This document shows, in pieces, positions 32,807 through 41,939 of a stretch of 64,000 bases of DNA. Below the pieces are notes generated by a model that searched no databases, was not told the DNA's origin, and saw only the letters and a program-made list of their open reading frames with translations. How positions within the stretch are numbered: position 1 is the first letter of the stretch; every line of letters starts with the position of its first letter. The stretch lies in assembly GCA_964568075.1 (NCBI GenBank), contig CAZMOM010000006.1:49544-113543 (forward strand), read 5' to 3'. A program made the translations under genes and the position numbers. This DNA is from MnTg04 sp964568075. Its GTDB lineage: Bacteria; Pseudomonadota; Gammaproteobacteria; Steroidobacterales; MnTg04.

Positions 32807-33831
32807 GAGCGGGCCTTCCTGGCCTGGCCGATGGCTCCATGATTTTCTTTCCACCAGGTAACGGCTTCCGGGATGCCGATGTCCGGTGTGATGTATGGCG
32901 ACCAGCCCAGTTCCCGCCGGGCGCGATTTGAAGTGAAGGGGTTATCGCGAGTCAGCAGGTCGAAAATGCCCTGGGCGTGTTTCGCGAGGTCGCGACGCCT
33001 GATTGTCGAAAGTAGGAACGCTAGCGTTCGGAAACCAGCTCGCCCCAGACCGACCGGAATATCGACCGTTGTGATGTGCCGGCCCAACCCTTTCTCCGCC
33101 AGCGAAATAAAATCGGCCAGCGTCAAATCGAAATCATTGGTCAGGTGATAGATTTTCCCACCCGCCGAAAATCGTGTAGCGGCACGCACGGCGCCGTCCG
33201 CCACCGAGCTGGCGTGTGCCACCGTCAACGTCGTGCGGCCACCGTCAAACAAGGGAACTATTCCGCGCTCCAGCAAAGGAGCCACGCGTGGCAGGAACTG
33301 GCGGTCATGCTTGCCATACATGACAGGCGGCCGGATGATGCAGGCCCAGATCCTGCCCCTGCTGTGGGCCGACAGGACAACTTTCTCGGCGTCCTGTTTT
33401 GAACGGCCATAGGCATCGCTGTCGGGCAGCGCGGGTAACGAAAAAGACTCGTCGGTGGGTTTTTCGTGGTAGCGGTCGCGTCCGAATACCGAAGTTGTAC
33501 TAATGTGGATGACCCGGGCTCCGGCGCTCTCCGCCGCTCGCACGACATTGGCTGTGCCGACGACATTCCCGGACCAGAACGGGCCCCTGTTATTGCCGGT
33601 TCCAATAGTCGCCGCGGTGTGAAAAATAGCATCCCGATCCCGCGCCGCCTTTTTCAGAGAATCCATGTCAAGGATGTCACCCTGGATCAGTTTTGCGCCC
33701 AAATCTTCAACCCAGGCAGACCGGACCGGATCGCGTACGAGGGCGGCAACCCGCCATCCATCGGTATGCAGACGCTCCACGATGTAGGAACCAAGCATTC
33801 CGCTGGCCCCGGTTACCAGTGCGGATTTCAT
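32803..33831 (-). CDS. Extended SDR, NAD-dependent epimerase/dehydratase or 3-beta-HSD-like
   Basis: The protein has 342 residues. The NAD(P)-binding GASGMLGSYIV motif lies at the N-terminus (TGxxGxxG), the catalytic Ser/Thr is in HISTTSVFG and the catalytic pair is YGRSK (Tyr-x-x-x-Lys). The C-terminal part (GGKIYHLTNDFDLTLADFISLAEKGLG, later ARRELGWSPYI) is typical of 3-beta-hydroxysteroid dehydrogenase/isomerase-like extended SDRs. The substrate could be a sterol-like, sugar-nucleotide or phenolic compound; sequence alone cannot decide. It is coupled by ATGA overlaps to the PQQ dehydrogenase before it and the membrane protein after it. Confidence 0.87.
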   Translation of the reverse strand: MKSALVTGASGMLGSYIVERLHTDGWRVAALVRDPVRSAWVEDLGAKLIQGDILDMDSLKKAARDRDAIFHTAATIGTGNNRGPFWSGNVVGTANVVRAAESAGARVIHISTTSVFGRDRYHEKPTDESFSLPALPDSDAYGRSKQDAEKVVLSAHSRGRIWACIIRPPVMYGKHDRQFLPRVAPLLERGIVPLFDGGRTTLTVAHASSVADGAVRAATRFSAGGKIYHLTNDFDLTLADFISLAEKGLGRHITTVDIPVGLGRAGFRTLAFLLSTIRRRDLAKHAQGIFDLLTRDNPFTSNRARRELGWSPYITPDIGIPEAVTWWKENHGAIGQARKARS

Positions 33832-35831
33832 AAGCCATCCATGCCGGAATCCGGCAGCGCGTATGCGACGATGTAATCGCCCAATGCTGAGCGCATGAGA
33901 CTGTGACCACCGGCGGCGATGACCAGGAATTGGCGGCCACCGGGGCGCGCACGATAGGTCATGGGAGTGGCCTGGGCGGATGCGGGCAGTTTGTCCTCCC
34001 AGGCGATCTCGCCGCTGGCCAGGTCAAATGCACGAATGCGGCGATCCATCGTGGCGGCAATAAAAACGAGACCACCGCTGATAATGGCTCCACCGATGTT
34101 GGGCGATCCCCAAGGTCTTGGAGACGGCAGCGTCACCAGATCACGCATCGTTCCCAGCGGTACTTCCCAGCGCAGTTCGCCGGTGCGGGCATCGACGGCG
34201 TGCAACAAGCCCCAGGGAGGAGGGCTGCAGGGAATGAGTAACGGTGACAGCAGAACCGAGCGGCGGATACCGTATTGGGCAGGCGCCTGACCAACGATGA
34301 CCGAGCTGTCATCAGCATTCATGATCGCGCTTTCAAGTTGATCCCTGGGGATCAGCGTCGCGACCATCGCGATCCGGTTGGTGTTGGTAACGATGATCTC
34401 TTCGTCAGGGTCATAGGCGATGCCGCCCCAGCCAACGCCGCCGAGGAAACCCGGATACACGATCGTTCCCTGCAGACTGGGTGGCGCGAAGATCCCCTCG
34501 TTTCGAAGGCTCTTGATTTTTTTGCGGCAAACCGAGCGATCGATTGGCGTCAGACCCCATGCGTCATCCGGGCCAAGCACTTCCGGCCCGAGCGGCCGGG
34601 GAAGTAGCGGCACCGGTTGGGTCGGCCAGGCCAGCTCACCGGGCACATCGCTGGCCGGTACCGGCCTTTCGACAACTGGAAACAGGGGCCGACCGGTCTC
34701 GCGATGAAGAATGTACAGGTAGCCCATCTTCGTGCCCTGAACTACGGCCGGTATTTTCTCACCGTTGCGGGTGATGTTAATCAGTGCAGGCGGCGATGCG
34801 AGGTCGTAATCCCACAGGTCGTGATGGACGATCTGGAAATGCCAGACGACTTCGCCCGTCGATGCCCGCAGGGCGACCAATGAGTTGGCATAGAGATTCT
34901 GGCCTTCCCGCAGACCGCCCCAGTGATCAGGACTCGCGCTGCTCGTCGGGACAAACAGCAGGTCGCGTTCTTCATCGACGGTCATGGTGGCCCAGGCGTT
35001 GGCCGCTCCGGCCTGAATGTCAGCGCCATCCTCATTGACGCCGCTGACGCTGGCCAGCGGTTCCCAACTCCATCGCAGTTGTCCGCTGCGGGCATCAAAA
35101 GCCCGCACCACGCCGCTGGGAGCCGCCACGACCTGGCCATCGATGATCTTGGAACCGACGACAACAAGACCGCCGATCACAGTCGGCGGCGCCGACTGCT
35201 TGTACAGATGCCGCTTGCCCTCAAGCCGGGCGACACCAACGCCAAGATCGATACGACCGTCGTCGCCAAAGTCCTGGCAAACCTCACCGGTTTTTGAGTC
35301 CAGTGCAAAAAGGTGTGCGTCGTAGGCTGCGAGGAAAATGCGTCGGCGACACGGCTGGCCAGGCTCCGCAACATCGTCAAGCCAGGTCGAGACGCCGCGC
35401 GTCGCTGTCATGATGTCACTGGGATCCGTCTTGTCGATTCCTGCATCGAATGTCCAACGTTCCTCGCCGGTTTCAGCGTCAAGCGCGATGACCCGGCTGT
35501 ACGGTGTAGGGACATAAAGCGTTTCATCGACCATCAACGGCGTCGCTTCGAACGCGGTACCTACCCACCCATTTTTTCCATCGCTGACATCGCCGGTCCG
35601 GTAAGTCCAGGCAACTCGAAGATCAGCGACGTTGGCGCTTGTAATATCGGTTAACGGCGAATAGTGCGTGCCTCGAGTACCATCGCTGACCGGCCAGTCT
35701 GATACGCGGCGCGTTTCTACGATTGGTGCAAGAGTCGATGTGGGCATTTCTTCATCAGCAGAAACTAAGCTGCATGAACCGACTGCCAGTCCAAATCCAA
35801 CGATGTATTTTGTCCATCTCACCGATCTCAT
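33828..35831 (-). CDS. PQQ-dependent dehydrogenase, membrane glucose dehydrogenase-like
   Basis: The protein has 667 residues and a signal peptide (VGFGLAVGSCSLVSADE). Repeated W-motif blades of an eight-bladed propeller are seen (VAWTYRTGDV, ALDAETGEERWTFD, ALDSKTGEVCQDFG, LHAVDARTGELRWEVPLG, AFDLASGEIAWEDKL). ATPLMVDETLYVPTPYSRVIALD and TRGVSTW match the PQQ-binding core of the membrane glucose dehydrogenase family, but the five-TM N-terminal domain of Gcd is absent, so the enzyme is periplasmic and soluble. It should oxidise a sugar or alcohol and pass electrons to the respiratory chain. It heads a four-gene operon with an extended SDR and two membrane proteins. Confidence 0.88.
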   Translation of the reverse strand: MRSVRWTKYIVGFGLAVGSCSLVSADEEMPTSTLAPIVETRRVSDWPVSDGTRGTHYSPLTDITSANVADLRVAWTYRTGDVSDGKNGWVGTAFEATPLMVDETLYVPTPYSRVIALDAETGEERWTFDAGIDKTDPSDIMTATRGVSTWLDDVAEPGQPCRRRIFLAAYDAHLFALDSKTGEVCQDFGDDGRIDLGVGVARLEGKRHLYKQSAPPTVIGGLVVVGSKIIDGQVVAAPSGVVRAFDARSGQLRWSWEPLASVSGVNEDGADIQAGAANAWATMTVDEERDLLFVPTSSASPDHWGGLREGQNLYANSLVALRASTGEVVWHFQIVHHDLWDYDLASPPALINITRNGEKIPAVVQGTKMGYLYILHRETGRPLFPVVERPVPASDVPGELAWPTQPVPLLPRPLGPEVLGPDDAWGLTPIDRSVCRKKIKSLRNEGIFAPPSLQGTIVYPGFLGGVGWGGIAYDPDEEIIVTNTNRIAMVATLIPRDQLESAIMNADDSSVIVGQAPAQYGIRRSVLLSPLLIPCSPPPWGLLHAVDARTGELRWEVPLGTMRDLVTLPSPRPWGSPNIGGAIISGGLVFIAATMDRRIRAFDLASGEIAWEDKLPASAQATPMTYRARPGGRQFLVIAAGGHSLMRSALGDYIVAYALPDSGMDGL

Positions 35832-35964
35832 GACGCATTCCTTTTGCTGTCGGTTGGCAGGATTTCCGCTGTTGGGGCTACGATGCGGCCAACCCGCTTA
35901 CGCCTTGCGTACAGGTGACTTACAGATCGATTACAAATATGAAAACGCATTACTAATCAATTAC

Positions 35965-36396
35965 TTAGAAGATGCCCGTATTGACAGCACTGGCAACGAT
36001 TGCAGCGGGGGCAGTGACAGCTCGCGTGGCCTTGACCAGGTAGGCGTAACTTTCGACCCGGTTTTCATCGTCAAAATAGACGACGAATTTCGGCGGCCTG
36101 GGCATGTTCAACTGCGCCTCGGTGGCATAGGCGAAATGACCGGTCGTGAGCATCGAGGACAGGCGGTTTGGGCCTCGTGCGTAGCGAATATCTGCCTTTA
36201 GCTCGTGATAGGCCCAGGACTTCATGTCGCTCGCGTCAGTGTTAACGGCCATGGGCGATCCCATGATTTCGGCGACTTCATCGCTGGACATGCCGATGCT
36301 GACAAATCTGTTTGGCTGGCTTGCCAAGTGCGAGTTGTTCGCGCATGCACCGAGTTGTGTACAAACCAATATGGCTAATGTAATTTTCCTGATCAT
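35965..36396 (-). CDS. SmpA/BamE-fold lipoprotein
   Basis: The protein has 143 residues from the ATG at 36396, which has a perfect ribosome site (GGAGG, five bases away). It begins with a lipoprotein signal ending LGACANN. The segment FVSIGMSSDEVAEIMGSPMAV fits the SmpA/OmlA fold, in which a Gly-Met/Ser turn precedes a helix and a Gly-x-Pro. The C-terminal VVYFDDENRVESYAYL is the final strand. The hydrophobic tail (AVTAPAAIVASAVNTGIF) is unusual. BamE belongs to the outer-membrane assembly complex, but this is a paralogue with its own role. Confidence 0.75.
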   Translation of the reverse strand: MIRKITLAILVCTQLGACANNSHLASQPNRFVSIGMSSDEVAEIMGSPMAVNTDASDMKSWAYHELKADIRYARGPNRLSSMLTTGHFAYATEAQLNMPRPPKFVVYFDDENRVESYAYLVKATRAVTAPAAIVASAVNTGIF

Positions 36397-36753
36397 GACT
36401 ACCTCCGGTTGCGCTTTTTGGTCGCGCATGTCGTTGTTTGTTTACGACTACGAAGGTAGGGGTCACGGACTTACCGCAGATGTACGGAGCGGTTACACCT
36501 GGCTTACATTTTTTTTGGTAGTGATTTGTTGTGTCACCGAACAACAGTTGTTCCTCTGCTTAAGCGGACAGGCGTTACAGGTTGTTTGGGAGAGTTGTTA
36601 TACGAGGTGTTTTCAGGACAAAACCCGGGCGAGTGATCGAATCCGGAAATTGCGGTTTGCGATTCTTGGTATCCGGACTAATATGCCGGGAACCGACTGG
36701 TTTTTATTGAAGCCGGCGTCCATCCGGATGCAATCCACAGAGTGAGTAAAACG
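36397..36753 (+). other. Intergenic region, no gene seen
   Basis: Stop codons occur in all frames or the frames are short. A T-rich run at 36508-36517 and several TTG-containing hexamers occur, but I see no clear promoter, terminator, repeat or conserved structure. It separates the minus-strand BamE-like gene from the plus-strand FMN reductase gene and should hold both promoters. Confidence 0.5.
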
Positions 36754-37389
36754 ATGAAAGACTCCGCAGGACTAAATACCGCAGTGATTTACGGCAGCGT
36801 CCGTCGCGACCGCCAGGGCATCAAAGTGGCGCGTTTCGTGTGTAACAAACTGAAAGATCGCGGCCATCTCGTTACGCTTGTCGATCCTCTGGAGTACCAG
36901 CTGCCGTTCCTGGACTTGATGCATAAAGAATATGAGTCCGGAAAGGCGCCCGAGGCAATCGAAAAGGTCAGTCAGATTCTCAGCAAAGCTGACGGATACA
37001 TTATTGTCAGCGCTGAATATAACCACAGCATATCGGCATCGCTTAAAAATCTTCTCGATCATTTCCAGAGCGAGTATCACTACAAACCAAGCGGCATCGT
37101 CACCTATTCTGCCGGTCCGTTTGGCGGCGTCCGGGCGTTGGTAAACCTTCGCGGCATCCTTGCCGAACTGGGTACGCCGAGCATTCCCAGCGCGTTCCCG
37201 GTTTCGCAGATATACAAAGCGTTCGATGACGATGGTAAGCCGCTGGATTCAGCGTATGACGAGAGAATCGTCAAATTTCTGGACGAGTTTGAGTGGTATG
37301 CAAACGCGTTAAAGCACGCGCGTCAGCACGAAAAATGCAGCGATGACTTACCGACCCAGCAGGCGATGTGCCGGGAACAGATTAATTAA
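36754..37389 (+). CDS. NADPH-dependent FMN reductase
   Basis: The protein has 211 residues from the ATG at 36754; an in-frame GTG at 36742 is possible. The flavodoxin-like fold is evident: the phosphate loop AVIYGSVRRDRQGIKVARF, DGYIIVSAEYNHSISASLKNLLDHF, the family's hallmark in which PEYN is SAEYN here, and TYSAGPFGGVRALVNLR. Such enzymes reduce FMN, quinones or chromate-like oxidants with NADPH. A C-terminal acidic tail follows the fold. Nothing nearby suggests a specific partner. Confidence 0.88.
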   Translation: MKDSAGLNTAVIYGSVRRDRQGIKVARFVCNKLKDRGHLVTLVDPLEYQLPFLDLMHKEYESGKAPEAIEKVSQILSKADGYIIVSAEYNHSISASLKNLLDHFQSEYHYKPSGIVTYSAGPFGGVRALVNLRGILAELGTPSIPSAFPVSQIYKAFDDDGKPLDSAYDERIVKFLDEFEWYANALKHARQHEKCSDDLPTQQAMCREQIN

Positions 37390-37544
37390 GACAGTTTTGG
37401 CGGGTATCACATCATCGCGCGAAGTTGGTTGTTGCGATCGCCGACCGCCGGCATTTTGCCGCTTGGCCGCGTCTGTCAACGAAAAAAGAGAGTATCTTTC
37501 TTTGGCGACAATTCAAGTTGAGTCGTCGAGCCCCTTTATTACTA

Positions 37545-38519
37545 TTACCCGGGATCTTGATCGCAAAACCAGGCCGCCGCCCCAAGGAGCGCAGGATGTC
37601 TTCCGGTCATGAGATAAACGGAAACATCTGCCAGGTAGTCACTCATCACGCCTTTGGATCGGAGACCATCCATAAAAGCGCTTTCCTGTAATATGTTTTC
37701 GATTCTTGGCAGGATACCGCCGCCCAGAAATACCCCGCCCGTGGCACCATATAGCAATGCGATGTCGCCCGCGGTTCGGCCCAGCAAGTGACAGAATAGA
37801 TCCAATGTTTCCCGGCAGGCAGAATCGGTGCCGGCAACGGCATGGGTGGTAATTTGCTCGGGCGAAAAGGGCTCGGCTTCCCTTCCTTCGACGACCGCTA
37901 ACGCCTGGTGCAGTCTTTCCAGGCCTGGGCCCGACAGCAACGATTCTACGCATACATGTTCCATGTCCTGGTGGATAATCCCGAGTATATCGGCGGCCTT
38001 GCCTTTGGACGGAGCAAAAGCCATATGACCACCCTCGCCCGGCACAGGCAGCCAACCAACCGCCGTCGGCACCAGAGCCGCGATTCCAAGCCCCGTGCCT
38101 GGACCGATGATCGCCCGCGGCGCATCGGTGATGGGGGTTCCGGCATGAATGACGGTCAGGTCACGGGCCCCGACAAAGAGTGTCGAGTAAGCCAGCGCGC
38201 CGAAATCATTCAGAACCTCCAGGCGCTCCAGAGCAAATCGTCGACGGAGACCGGAAATCGAAAAATTCCAGTCCCGGTTAGTCATCTGCACATGATCAAT
38301 TGTGATGGGGCCAGCGATCGCGACACAGGCATTGGCTGGACGCAGGCCATTCAGAGTGGCGAGATAGGCGTCCAGGCAACTTTCGAAGCCGTCGAATGAG
38401 GAGGTTTCCTGCGACCATAATTCACCGATTTCATAATTGCCGGTGGCCTTGTTTTTGCCGCTTACCAACCCAAAACAAACGTTCGTGCCACCGACATCCG
38501 CCACAATATAAGGAAACAT
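37545..38519 (-). CDS. glk: Glucokinase
   Basis: The protein has 324 residues, the usual length of proteobacterial Glk. Motifs are the phosphate-binding YIVADVGGTNVCFGL, the sugar-binding region VLNDFGALAYS with catalytic Asp, GPGTGLGIAALV, and EGGHMAFAP with glucose-contacting Glu and His. The adenosine-binding GATGGVFLGGGILPRI comes later. It phosphorylates glucose with ATP to glucose-6-phosphate. It follows the trehalase gene by 29 bp, so it completes a pathway: trehalase releases two glucose molecules which Glk then traps. Likely regulated with the operon by the LacI protein at 44720. Confidence 0.92.
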   Translation of the reverse strand: MFPYIVADVGGTNVCFGLVSGKNKATGNYEIGELWSQETSSFDGFESCLDAYLATLNGLRPANACVAIAGPITIDHVQMTNRDWNFSISGLRRRFALERLEVLNDFGALAYSTLFVGARDLTVIHAGTPITDAPRAIIGPGTGLGIAALVPTAVGWLPVPGEGGHMAFAPSKGKAADILGIIHQDMEHVCVESLLSGPGLERLHQALAVVEGREAEPFSPEQITTHAVAGTDSACRETLDLFCHLLGRTAGDIALLYGATGGVFLGGGILPRIENILQESAFMDGLRSKGVMSDYLADVSVYLMTGRHPALLGAAAWFCDQDPG

Positions 38520-38548
38520 GAGACCTCGTCCGCAATCGCTACACTAGA

Positions 38549-40060
38549 TCATTCCATCCCGAGCTCATCCAGAAAGCCGAGCAATACACCGTTGGTCCAG
38601 CCAAAACCGTCCTGCACCGCGTATTCACCGCCTCTGGCAACTGAGCCGATTTTCTCGACGTTGTATTTTTCCAATAGTTTACCGGAGCTCCGATAGACAC
38701 TCAGGTTATTTTTCACCCAGCGTTTTGCCCCCGTTTCGGCCTCTTTGACATATCCGTAATTGCGTAACCCAATATAAACAACCCATTGCAACGGCGCCCA
38801 CCCGTTTGGTGCATCCCATTGTTGACCGCTATTATTCAGAGACGTTACCCAGCCACCGGGTCTTAAGAATTCTCTGTGAATGATCTTGGCCACCCGTTTC
38901 GCCTGCTCCGGAGTCGCCAGATCGAAAAAGAGCGGGAACACTGTGGCCAACGTAAGTTTGCCGCTGGGTTTCAGATCGGGTAGCAAAACGTCGCCAAAAT
39001 AGCCACTCTCATCGTCGAAAAATACGGTTTGTATCAGTTCTTTGCGATGCTCGGCGCAGGATTCGAAAAACGACGCCTGTTGAGCATTACCAGCCTGCAT
39101 GAATCCGCGCGCCAGCACTGACTCAAGTTGGTACAACATCGCGTTGAGATCTACCGGTACGATCTTTGTAGTTCGGATGGAGGCCATGGATCGATCATCT
39201 TCGAGCCAGCGCGAACTGAAATCCCAGCCTGATTCACAGGCCGCACGCACGTCCCGAAAAAGTTCGGCTGCTTCGCGATCCGTGCTTTTTGCCAGTTCCA
39301 AATCTTCTGCATGACTTTCCTGTCGTGGCATGTCGGAGTCATCCCAGTATCTGTTCAGGTACCCGCCATCCTTCGCGATTACGCGCCGGGTAATCGTTTT
39401 GTCCTTATCAAGTGTGTCAGATCCTGAAAGCCAAAACTCGTGTTCCATCACAAGCTGCGGAAGAAAAAACTGAATGACGCTCGGGTCCCGCTTTTTTTCC
39501 GCCAGTAATTCCACCATCAAAGAAAACAGAGGCGGCTGCGAACGCGAACAAAAATAGGTTCTGTTGCCGTTGGGAACGAAACCGATCTGGTCGATCAGAT
39601 ACGCAAAATTTGCAACCATATTTTCAACCAGATCCACCCGTCCCGATGCAGCCAGGCCCAGCATCGTGAAGTAACTGTCCCAGTAATAGATTTCCCGAAA
39701 GCGGCCACCGGGGACGATATAGGGCCGGGGGAGGGCGATCAGGGAAGAATTTGGATCTTCCGTATCAGCTGTCCGGGTAAGCACATCCCACAATAGTTCA
39801 ATATGCTGTCGCACCGGACGTCGTTTATCAGACTCTAAGCATTCTTTCTCGTTGTCAGGCAACTTAAAGTTCGAGTCGACAAATGCTTCCAGGTCAAATC
39901 CCTCTTCTTGGTTCTTTTCCTCGAATGACCTGAGAATGACGGCGGGATCAAATTTCGGGCTGGCATCGACAAACGATTTTGAATCTCCAAATATGTGGCT
40001 TGCTTGAACGGCTTCAAACAGAGTCGAGTAAATCTGATCTGGTGTACTGATTTTAGTCAT
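38549..40060 (-). CDS. treF: Trehalase, cytoplasmic (GH37)
   Basis: The protein has 503 residues without a signal peptide, so it acts in the cytoplasm. Both trehalase signatures are present: PGGRFREIYYWDSYF (PGGRFxExYxWDxY) near 119-133 and QWDAPNGWAPLQW (QWDxPxGWAPxQ) near 414-426. Catalytic Asp and Glu of the GH37 fold are expected at GWDFSSRW and in the C-terminal EKYNVEK region. It hydrolyses trehalose to two glucose molecules. The gene lies between an MFS permease and glucokinase in one operon, a strong context match. Confidence 0.93.
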   Translation of the reverse strand: MTKISTPDQIYSTLFEAVQASHIFGDSKSFVDASPKFDPAVILRSFEEKNQEEGFDLEAFVDSNFKLPDNEKECLESDKRRPVRQHIELLWDVLTRTADTEDPNSSLIALPRPYIVPGGRFREIYYWDSYFTMLGLAASGRVDLVENMVANFAYLIDQIGFVPNGNRTYFCSRSQPPLFSLMVELLAEKKRDPSVIQFFLPQLVMEHEFWLSGSDTLDKDKTITRRVIAKDGGYLNRYWDDSDMPRQESHAEDLELAKSTDREAAELFRDVRAACESGWDFSSRWLEDDRSMASIRTTKIVPVDLNAMLYQLESVLARGFMQAGNAQQASFFESCAEHRKELIQTVFFDDESGYFGDVLLPDLKPSGKLTLATVFPLFFDLATPEQAKRVAKIIHREFLRPGGWVTSLNNSGQQWDAPNGWAPLQWVVYIGLRNYGYVKEAETGAKRWVKNNLSVYRSSGKLLEKYNVEKIGSVARGGEYAVQDGFGWTNGVLLGFLDELGME

Positions 40061-40093
40061 TGGCTGGCGTGGCCCGGTCAGGCTGATTGATTT

Positions 40094-41383
40094 TCATACC
40101 GATTTCTCAACGCTCTGATCAACTGCGCCGCTAAGGGCTTCTTCATGGTTCAATACCGGAATTTTGTCTGTCTCGCGTTTAAACAGATACAAAGTGATAA
40201 GCAACATCGAAATGGGGACCAGTGAGAAATAAAACGCCGTTTCGCCACCCACGAATTCAAACAAGTTGCCGGTAATTATTGACCCTAGCGTACCGCCAAG
40301 CGCTGAAAACACGACGATCAGGCCAGACATCGGTGCATGCTGCCGCCTTGGTAAGGCGGACAGGATTACCGAATTAATCGCCGGATACACCGGCGCAATG
40401 CAAAAGCCGATCAATGGGAAAATAAACGCTGCAACCGGTGCATCGAGCCAACCGGTGATTTCACGATCTGCCCCTTTTCCTGCCAACGGCAGGATTACCA
40501 GTACCAGGATTGCTGCCAACAGCAAGCCAATAAACAGGACTTTGAACCAGTCCAGCCGCTTCAGTGTGATGCCCGCCACGAATCGGCCGAGCGCTGTGGA
40601 GGCAGCCAGAATACTGGCCATCTGGATACTGAGGGATGCGGGAAGATTAAGGACTTTGCTGTTAAACGTTGGCAGCCAGGACATAATACTTTGTTCTATG
40701 AGTACGTAAAGAAAGGCACAGATGATGAACACGAGGACCAGAGGCCTTATGCCCAGCGCGATCATGTCGAAAAAGTCCTCGGCCGGCGATTTGGTCCCGC
40801 CAGTGCTAATGCCGGATTCATCCAGAGGGGCGAAAATCAATAAGACAAAGGCTGCGAAGGACATCGTCGCCAACAGATAGTACACCTGTAGCCAATCAGT
40901 TGAGTCCGGATTCAGATCGTCGACATAAGCACTAAAAATAAAATATCCCGACAGTATGCCCACCATAAAAAATGACTCGAGAAAGTTCATCAGGCTCACA
41001 TGTTCTTTCCTGCTACCGGTAACGAGACCCAAAGTAGCAAAAACAGAAACTTTGACCAGCGCAAACCCGACTCCGGTTGCAGCGAACAGAAGTTTAGTCA
41101 TCCAGAACGTGGGTACGTGTGGCATGACCAGGCACACAAAGCCGATGAAACCGAGTGCGAAGAGCATGCTGCGCCTATATCCGATGCGTGCGATAAATGA
41201 CGCTACCAGAAAGGAAGTAATAGCAATTGGCAGGTCTTTGAACGCTTCCAGGACACTGGCAGCGGATTGACTGATCTGGTACGTATTTTGTACTTGCAGG
41301 ATGACAGTGCCGACACTGTTGAGCAGAATCGCGAATACGAAATAGTTGATGAACAAAGAGACCTTGATGGGCCAGTGACTCAT
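40094..41383 (-). CDS. MFS sugar permease, probable trehalose importer
   Basis: The protein has 429 residues and about twelve TM segments, with the MFS loop motif IARIGYRRSMLFALG after TM2 and a charged central loop (DESGISTGGTKSPAEDFF). It resembles the FucP-like sugar/proton symporters. Its place just before treF (33-bp gap) and next to a TonB receptor points to trehalose or an alpha-glucoside as substrate, an inference from context only. It lies 556 bp from the TonB-receptor gene and is probably the first gene of a separate three-gene transcript. Confidence 0.85.
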   Translation of the reverse strand: MSHWPIKVSLFINYFVFAILLNSVGTVILQVQNTYQISQSAASVLEAFKDLPIAITSFLVASFIARIGYRRSMLFALGFIGFVCLVMPHVPTFWMTKLLFAATGVGFALVKVSVFATLGLVTGSRKEHVSLMNFLESFFMVGILSGYFIFSAYVDDLNPDSTDWLQVYYLLATMSFAAFVLLIFAPLDESGISTGGTKSPAEDFFDMIALGIRPLVLVFIICAFLYVLIEQSIMSWLPTFNSKVLNLPASLSIQMASILAASTALGRFVAGITLKRLDWFKVLFIGLLLAAILVLVILPLAGKGADREITGWLDAPVAAFIFPLIGFCIAPVYPAINSVILSALPRRQHAPMSGLIVVFSALGGTLGSIITGNLFEFVGGETAFYFSLVPISMLLITLYLFKRETDKIPVLNHEEALSGAVDQSVEKSV

Positions 41384-41561
41384 GAACGGATCCTTATAGG
41401 TCGGATAAGAAACTATACGCGGACGATGCGGCTAAGATGCAAGCGTGCTCATCGCGGCGCAGCGCCGTCTTTTATTTGTGCTTATTGAGGGTACAGATCG
41501 GGCAGACGTCGATTGATCGATCTGCCCGGTCTGGACGACACCTTCGCTGGCTATCAGCCAT

Positions 41562-41770
41562 TCAGAATTCGTATCCGACGCTGAACCCGAACATAACGCG
41601 GCATGATAAAGCGGCCATTAGGCCCCAAAATAGTGCGCGGGTCGCTCTCGGTCAGGGGCATCCTCGACGGTGACGTTGTGGGCCGACAGCTGGACAACGA
41701 ACGCCTCACTGATCCGGACAATGACACCGAGGAGATCGAGGTTCTCATAGCCGTCAGCCAGGTACTGTCA
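41562..41770 (-). pseudogene. Decayed C-terminal fragment of a TonB-dependent receptor
   Basis: Read on minus in three successive frames, the piece gives YENLDLLGVIVRISEAFVVQL, then LTESDPRTILGPNGRF, then MFGFSVGYEF before TGA. These match, in order, YEKFDLGVLLRSDSGIFFQL, ITEGDPRNPTSPNGRP and FRFSVGYDF at the end of the intact receptor at 41940-44225. At least two frameshifts have occurred. The remnant lies directly downstream of the intact gene, so a tandem second receptor was probably present and has been deleted except for its last 70 codons. Confidence 0.8.
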
Positions 41771-41939
41771 AGTTAAGACAGAAGCGCGGGCTACCTGTAC
41801 CGGATGGGGAATTTTCGCACCCAATATGTGGATACAAACGCCCACTCGGAGCCTATTCGAGCTCGAAAAACGCCCGACGCTCCCATTTCCCGGTCGTCTG
41901 ATTGGTTAACCTGACAGCACCTTTTCGTATGTTATAGAT

